A stretch of DNA of 64,000 bases, taken from Spirochaetales bacterium. GTDB taxonomy: Bacteria; Spirochaetota; Spirochaetia; DAHUYW01. The notes under the pieces are model-generated. The model was not told the DNA's origin, searched no databases, and worked only from the letters and a program-made list of their open reading frames with translations. Within the stretch, counting starts at the first letter, position 1. Every line of letters starts with the position of its first letter. The stretch lies in NCBI GenBank assembly GCA_027306915.1, contig DAHUYW010000017.1, positions 9,613-73,612 of the forward strand, written 5' to 3'. This document shows positions 59,800 through 64,000 of this stretch, piece after piece. The translations under genes and the position numbers were made by a program.

Positions 59800-61115
59800 G
59801 CGAGCTCGAAAACCCGGCTGCAAGCGGCCAGAAATCGCCTGTGCTTCCCGATGCGCAGCAGGCTCCGCGGGAGCTGCGGCGAGACCTTTCGGCACTGCGG
59901 AGGCGCGGCTTCGGGGTCGCGCTCTTCGTCCTGGCGGCGATCATCTTTCTGTTCTTCGTTCTCGGAACGGCGCCCTCCGACAAGACGATATTCTCGCTTT
60001 CGGCCGGACCGGCCATTCGCCTCCCTCTCATACACCTTCCAGTGCTCGCGACCGAGCTGGCCTTCGGGATAATCTGTGCGCTCCTCGGCGCGGTGCAGAT
60101 CCTCTGGCGAGGCAATCGGCGGATCTACCTCCTTCTTGGAATAGGCCTGACGGTGACCGGTGTCGCATTCCTCGCGTGGGCAGGGAAGGGGGAGTCGGTC
60201 GACGTCGAGGGATTGCTTATTACCTCGCTTATCGAAGCGGTGCCGCTCACCCTCGGCGCCCTGTCGGGGCTGCTGTGCGAGCGCTCGGGGGTCATCAACA
60301 TCGCCATTGAGGGACAGTTTCTCGTCGCGGCCTTTGTCGGAGCGCTGGTCGGGAGCGCGACGGGCAATCTCTGGGCAGGGCTCGTCTGCGGGGCCATCGC
60401 AGGCGGAATGATCGGCCTGATCCTTGCGGTTTTCACGATTACCTACGCCGCCGATCAGATCATCGTGGGAGTAGTTCTCGACGCCTTCGCCGTGGGACTT
60501 ACCAGCTTCTTCCTGCAGAGCGTGCTCGTTCCGAACCAGGCGACCCTCAACAGCCCGGCGGTCTTCGGGCCTATTCCGATTCCCTTTCTCAATCGCATAC
60601 CGATCGTGGGTCCGCTCCTCTTTAATCAGAACATCTTCGTCTATCTGACGATCATCATCCTTGTTGCCGTCCAGGTCGGGCTTTTCCGCACGCGCTGGGG
60701 TCTTCGGGTTCGAGCGGTCGGCGAGCACCCGCGCGCGGCCGATACGGTTGGAATCAACGTGACCCGCGTTCGCTATCGCAACGTCATTCTGGGCGGAATC
60801 GTCGCAGGGATCGGCGGCGCCTCCTTCACGATCGGCTCGACCGGCCAGTTCGCCTACAACATGACCGCGGGGCTCGGCTACATCGCTCTTGCCGCGATGA
60901 TTTTCGGGCGATGGCGCCCCTTTGGTGCCCTCGGCGCGGCCCTCCTCTTCGGCTTCACCGATGCCCTGCAATTCACCCTTTCGGTGCTCAACGTTCCCAT
61001 CCCCTCGGCCTTCCTCACGATGTTTCCCTATCTCGCCACGATCCTTGCCGTAGCGGGGCTCGTGGGCAGGGTTATTCCGCCGGCGGCCGACGGCCAGCAC
61101 TACGCGCGGGAGTGA
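59796..61115 (+). CDS. ABC transporter permease (BPD_transp_2 type), second subunit
   Basis: A 439-residue permease with about ten helices. Signatures are LLCERSGVINIAIEGQFLVA, ITYAADQIIVGVVLDAF and LGYIALAAMIFGRWRPFGAL. The ATG at 59796 overlaps the previous stop and has GGAGG nine bases upstream; the ATG at 59787 touches that GGAGG and is unlikely. It completes a BMP-NBD-permease-permease uptake system. Confidence 0.92.
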   Translation: MSELENPAASGQKSPVLPDAQQAPRELRRDLSALRRRGFGVALFVLAAIIFLFFVLGTAPSDKTIFSLSAGPAIRLPLIHLPVLATELAFGIICALLGAVQILWRGNRRIYLLLGIGLTVTGVAFLAWAGKGESVDVEGLLITSLIEAVPLTLGALSGLLCERSGVINIAIEGQFLVAAFVGALVGSATGNLWAGLVCGAIAGGMIGLILAVFTITYAADQIIVGVVLDAFAVGLTSFFLQSVLVPNQATLNSPAVFGPIPIPFLNRIPIVGPLLFNQNIFVYLTIIILVAVQVGLFRTRWGLRVRAVGEHPRAADTVGINVTRVRYRNVILGGIVAGIGGASFTIGSTGQFAYNMTAGLGYIALAAMIFGRWRPFGALGAALLFGFTDALQFTLSVLNVPIPSAFLTMFPYLATILAVAGLVGRVIPPAADGQHYARE

Positions 61116-61127
61116 GGCCGCAGCTTC

Positions 61128-62678
61128 ATGACCCCGCCGACGGTTCCCCGTCCGAATGACGCGTGGGTTCTCGTCGCAACCATCCTCGCCTCATCGATGG
61201 CCTTTCTCGATCAGAGCGCGGTGAACGTGATCCTTGCCGTCGTGCAGCGAGAGCTCCACGCGACCGCCGCCGAGCTGCTCTGGTTCGTGAACGGCTACCT
61301 TCTTATGCTCGCCTCTCTCATCCTCGTCGGGGGTGCCCTCGGCGATCGAATCGGAAGGCGGAAGGTTTTTGCCGGCGGGATCGCCCTGTTCACCTTTGGA
61401 TCGCTCGCCTGCGCCCTCTCGCCCTCGGCTGCCGTGCTCATCGCCGCGCGCCTTGTCCAAGGGGTTGGAGGCGCCTTCATGATCCCCGGGAGCCTTAGCC
61501 TCATCTCGGCCCACTTTCCAGCTGACCGGCGGGGGCGAGCGATCGGGACCTGGTCGGCGGTGACGACGATCACCGCCGTAGCGGGACCGGTCCTCGGGGG
61601 GCTCTTTGCGGGGGTCGGTCTCTGGCGGATCGTGTTTCTCTTGAACCTGCCGCTCGGCCTGGCGTCGCTCGCGATCGTGTGGAAGCGGGTTCCGATAGGC
61701 GCTCCTCCGTCGGCGGAGCGGCGCATCGACTTGGCCGGAACCGTGCTTGTGACGATCGCCCTCGCCGCAATAAGCTTCGCGCTCATAGCGGGACCGCAGC
61801 GGGGCTTCGCCAGCGCGCGCATCCTCGGCGCGCTTGCCTTGGGCGCAGCGGCGCTTGCGGGCTTCGTAGTCGTGGAGATCCGCAGCCCGGCGCCGCTCCT
61901 TCCGCTGCGGCTCTTTCGCAATCGCGTCTTCGCAGGGGCAAACCTGCTTACGCTTTTTCTCTACGGTGCGCTCGCAGTCTTCTCGCTCTTCCTCCCGCTC
62001 ACGATGATCGAGGCGCAAGGCTTCACTCCCGAGGAAGCGGGCCTCGCGCTCCTTCCCTTCGCCGCGCTTCTCGCGGGTCTCTCGCGGTGGGCGGGGCGCC
62101 TCTCCGATCGGGTCGGCGCGCTTCTTCCCCTCGTTCTCGGCCCCTCTCTCGTCGCCATTGGCTTTCTTGCCCTTGCGTTTTCCGTCGCTCCGGGACAGGC
62201 GGTGAGCTACTGGTCCGGATATCTTCCCGGAATCCTCATATTCGGAGTGGGGATGGGGATCACCGTGGTCCCGCTCACGAGCGCCGTGATGGGCGCGCTC
62301 GATCAGGCGCTGAGCGGGACCGCCTCCGGCGTAAACAACGCGGTTTCCCGCGTCGCGGGCGTGCTTGCGATTGCCTCATTCGGGGCGGTCGCGCTTGCGG
62401 TCTTCCCGGCCGAGGTCAACAGCTTCGTCGCGCGGCTGGGGCTTACCGCGCAACAGCTTGCCGCCCTCGATGCGCAGCTTGGCCGCCTTGGGGCAGCTCG
62501 GGTTCCCGAAGCGATTCCCCCGACCCTGGCGGGCTCCGTTGCGGAGGTTCTCCATGCGGGCCTCGGCGAGACCTTCCGCATCATCCTCGCCGGCTGCTCG
62601 GGGCTTGCCGCCTTGAGCGCCGTCTGCGCGGTAATCTTCCTGCGTAGGCAGGATTTCAAAGGACTTTATAACCGTTAA
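61128..62678 (+). CDS. MFS exporter, DHA2 (14-helix drug:H+ antiporter) family
   Basis: A 516-residue transporter with about 14 hydrophobic helices. Motif A is GGALGDRIGRRKVFAGG between helices 2 and 3; motif C-like GPVLGGLFAGVGLWRIVFLL marks an antiporter. AFLDQSAVNVILAVVQRELH is the typical first-helix signature of EmrB/QacA relatives. It starts 12 bases after the ABC permease and may be co-transcribed. The exported compound is unknown; a nucleoside analogue or metabolite is possible from context. Confidence 0.9.
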   Translation: MTPPTVPRPNDAWVLVATILASSMAFLDQSAVNVILAVVQRELHATAAELLWFVNGYLLMLASLILVGGALGDRIGRRKVFAGGIALFTFGSLACALSPSAAVLIAARLVQGVGGAFMIPGSLSLISAHFPADRRGRAIGTWSAVTTITAVAGPVLGGLFAGVGLWRIVFLLNLPLGLASLAIVWKRVPIGAPPSAERRIDLAGTVLVTIALAAISFALIAGPQRGFASARILGALALGAAALAGFVVVEIRSPAPLLPLRLFRNRVFAGANLLTLFLYGALAVFSLFLPLTMIEAQGFTPEEAGLALLPFAALLAGLSRWAGRLSDRVGALLPLVLGPSLVAIGFLALAFSVAPGQAVSYWSGYLPGILIFGVGMGITVVPLTSAVMGALDQALSGTASGVNNAVSRVAGVLAIASFGAVALAVFPAEVNSFVARLGLTAQQLAALDAQLGRLGAARVPEAIPPTLAGSVAEVLHAGLGETFRIILAGCSGLAALSAVCAVIFLRRQDFKGLYNR

Positions 62679-62845
62679 AGTATTTTGAAGCTTTTCCAGC
62701 GAGATACGGCGTTACAGTATCCATCGTGGGTTAGTCTAATTGACACAGCCCCGGGCTTCATACCACAGTTGCTGGCCGCGGGAGGGCGATGCTGTCGCAC
62801 CCCCTCTCTCGGTCGTCAATTGTGCATCATGGAGGAAACCAGGGT

Positions 62846-63451
62846 ATGATTAAGCATCGCCTTGTAGAACGTCTCTCCCTCTCTCTCGTCCTGGCCGTGG
62901 TCGGCGTCTCCCTTGTTGCCTGTGGAAACTCAAGCGGCTCTGCGACGAGGAGCGCCGGCGCGGCCGCAAGCGGCTCGACGTCGATCGCGATGTCGGGAAT
63001 GGCGCCCTATTCCGGGTCGGACAGGATCCTGACAAGCGATACGTCGTCCAAGAGTGTTTCGATAGACTTGGTTGCCGCCGAGGGCTCGGCCGCAAGCGGA
63101 TTCAACTTCAACGGATATGCCAAAGGAGCGATGGCCATCGAGGTCCCGACTGGCTGGAGCGTGAAGGTGATCTTCACCGATGCCTCGAGCACACCGCACA
63201 GCGCTCTCATCGTTCCGTGGAACGAGCGGCACGCAGCCATTTTCCATCCGGCCTTCACCGGCTCAGCCACCCCCGATTACCGCTCGGGGATCGAAAAGGG
63301 CGACAGCGCCCAGAGCTTCTCCTTCACTGCAGACAAGGCGGGACAGTACGCGCTCGTGTGCGGTGTGCCGGGCCACGACGACCTCGGCATGTGGGACAGC
63401 TTCGACGTCATTGACAACCTCGCCGCGCCTCGGGTGCTGGTGAAGCAGTAG
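62846..63451 (+). CDS. Cupredoxin lipoprotein (sulfocyanin/plastocyanin-like)
   Basis: A 201-residue exported protein with a lipoprotein signal ending VSLVACGNSSG (lipobox LVAC), a Ser/Ala/Gly-rich linker and a beta-rich domain. Type 1 copper ligands are visible: His in SSTPHSALIVPW and the C-terminal loop CGVPGHDDLGMW (Cys near 171, His 176, Met 181). The loop resembles sulfocyanin-type cupredoxins, which carry electrons in the envelope. ATG 62846 has GGAGG ten bases upstream. It is 167 bp from the MFS gene, with TTGACA at 62741-62746 but no clear -10 box. Confidence 0.88.
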   Translation: MIKHRLVERLSLSLVLAVVGVSLVACGNSSGSATRSAGAAASGSTSIAMSGMAPYSGSDRILTSDTSSKSVSIDLVAAEGSAASGFNFNGYAKGAMAIEVPTGWSVKVIFTDASSTPHSALIVPWNERHAAIFHPAFTGSATPDYRSGIEKGDSAQSFSFTADKAGQYALVCGVPGHDDLGMWDSFDVIDNLAAPRVLVKQ

Positions 63452-63466
63452 GCCGCCGCTCTTGCC

Positions 63467-63498
63467 GGAGCCTCCGCGGCGTTTCGCCCGGAGGCTCC
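63467..63498. terminator. Hairpin between convergent cupredoxin and TPR genes
   Basis: GGAGCCTCCG and CGGAGGCTCC form a perfect 10-bp stem with a 12-base loop, followed on the plus strand by CTCTTC. It lies 16 bases after the cupredoxin stop and ten before the TPR gene end, so it could act on both strands. Confidence 0.6.
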
Positions 63499-63507
63499 CT
63501 CTTCGTC

Positions 63508-64000
63508 TCAGCCGGCGCCTGCGGCGCGAAGCGCCTCGATCCGGGCGCCGATGTCTTGGTAGTCCGCTCGAAGCTTTGCGATACGCCGGTAGTGCTCAAT
63601 CGCCTTTTCCCTCTCTCCCTTCGCCTCAAGGGCGCGGGCAAGATTGTAGCGCAGGTCGATCATGTCCTCCCTTTCTTCCTCATCGTGGAGGGGAACGCGC
63701 TCGAAGGCGTGGATCGCGCGGTCGGTCTGTCCCAGGTCCATGTGGCAGCAGCCGAGGAGATTGAAGTAGGTGGCGGCGAGTCCGGAGCGGGGGCTGGTCT
63801 TGGTAAGAATGCCGATCGCGGCTGCGGCCTTCCCGTTATCCCGCAGGGTCTTCGCATAGTAGTAGGCCGCATAGTCGCTGGTCTGGCGCTTGTGGATCTC
63901 TGCCCACCGCTCTTCGGCAAGCTCGCCTTTGCCGAGCTTCTTCAGCACGAGAGCGAGGGTTGTCTTGACGCTGAGGTCGGCGGGATAGCTCGCCTCGATC
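63508..64000 (-). CDS. TPR-repeat protein, 5' end beyond window
   Basis: The minus-strand frame is open to the right edge (the segment next to it reads IEASYPADLSVKTTLALVL), so the gene starts outside the window. The visible 163 residues contain TPR-like helix pairs (AATYFNLLGCCHMDLGQTDR, LRYNLARALEAKGEREKAIE) and end RIEALRAAGAG. It is probably a scaffold or regulatory protein; no catalytic domain is visible in this part. Confidence 0.85.
   Translation of the reverse strand, partial: IEASYPADLSVKTTLALVLKKLGKGELAEERWAEIHKRQTSDYAAYYYAKTLRDNGKAAAAIGILTKTSPRSGLAATYFNLLGCCHMDLGQTDRAIHAFERVPLHDEEEREDMIDLRYNLARALEAKGEREKAIEHYRRIAKLRADYQDIGARIEALRAAGAG

Noticed and set aside
1..64000. CRISPR arrays, toxin-antitoxin pairs, restriction or phage-defence systems
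   Set aside because: No regularly spaced repeat array and no gene with the relevant domains was seen anywhere in the window.

Overview
The window is GC-rich (about 63-65% by eye), densely coding bacterial chromosome. Several features point to a free-living member of the Spirochaetota: a BMP/PnrA-type binding protein whose mature end reads AGGTKEQ, an orphan PASTA-domain membrane protein directly after def and fmt, a DUF2225 protein between acpS and truA, and a very large fused 2-hydroxyacyl-CoA dehydratase activase. I inferred this from family habits, not from a marker gene, so the phylum call is moderate. A near-complete set of oxidative TCA genes is unusual for that phylum.

Layout. 1-1.8 kb: the N-terminal two thirds of a SARP/cyclase-like/AAA regulator on the minus strand, running off the left edge. 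2.1-7.9 kb: a hot-dog thioesterase, the 1491-residue activase and a small membrane protein. 7.9-8.9 kb: a lower-GC, apparently decayed stretch. 9.0-9.8 kb: a TPR protein followed by REP-like palindromes. 9.9-32 kb: a long plus-strand run. It starts with central carbon metabolism (two tandem malate dehydrogenases, sdhAB, sucCD, sucAB, lpd, gltA, fabV) and runs with little or no spacing into folP, cdaA, ybbR, acpS, a DUF2225 gene, truA, a family-4 uracil-DNA glycosylase and priA. 32.0-34.5 kb: def-fmt-PASTA, with fmt apparently starting at a non-canonical ATT inside def. 34.6 kb: tRNA-Gly(CCC) with a near-consensus promoter.

34.7-39.7 kb: two minus-strand sensory genes, a PAS histidine kinase and a PAS/GAF/HD-GYP phosphodiesterase. 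39.8-46.1 kb: a carbohydrate catabolic island (dhaL, dhaK, an rpiB-like gene, a 3-hydroxyisobutyrate-dehydrogenase-like gene, a propeller-like protein, an SDR and a zinc MDR dehydrogenase interrupted by an in-frame TAG). I suggest it handles a tetritol or tetrulose. 46.2-50.8 kb: a MoxR/DUF58/transglutaminase membrane operon. 50.9-54.3 kb: pseudouridine salvage (psuK-psuG) and a TlpA/MauE redox pair. 54.3-55.7 kb: an insertion sequence with perfect 24-bp inverted repeats. 55.7-62.7 kb: a nucleoside-type ABC uptake operon and an MFS exporter. 62.8 kb to the end: a cupredoxin lipoprotein and the 3' part of a TPR gene.

The genes worth attention are the tandem malate dehydrogenases with an altered active-site triplet, the TCA operon lacking sdhCD and carrying fabV, the ATT-initiated fmt next to a probably leaderless def, the interrupted dehydrogenase, the altered RpiB active site beside DhaKL, and a 12-bp-phased operator in front of an orphan gene fragment. 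No CRISPR array, prophage or defence system was seen.
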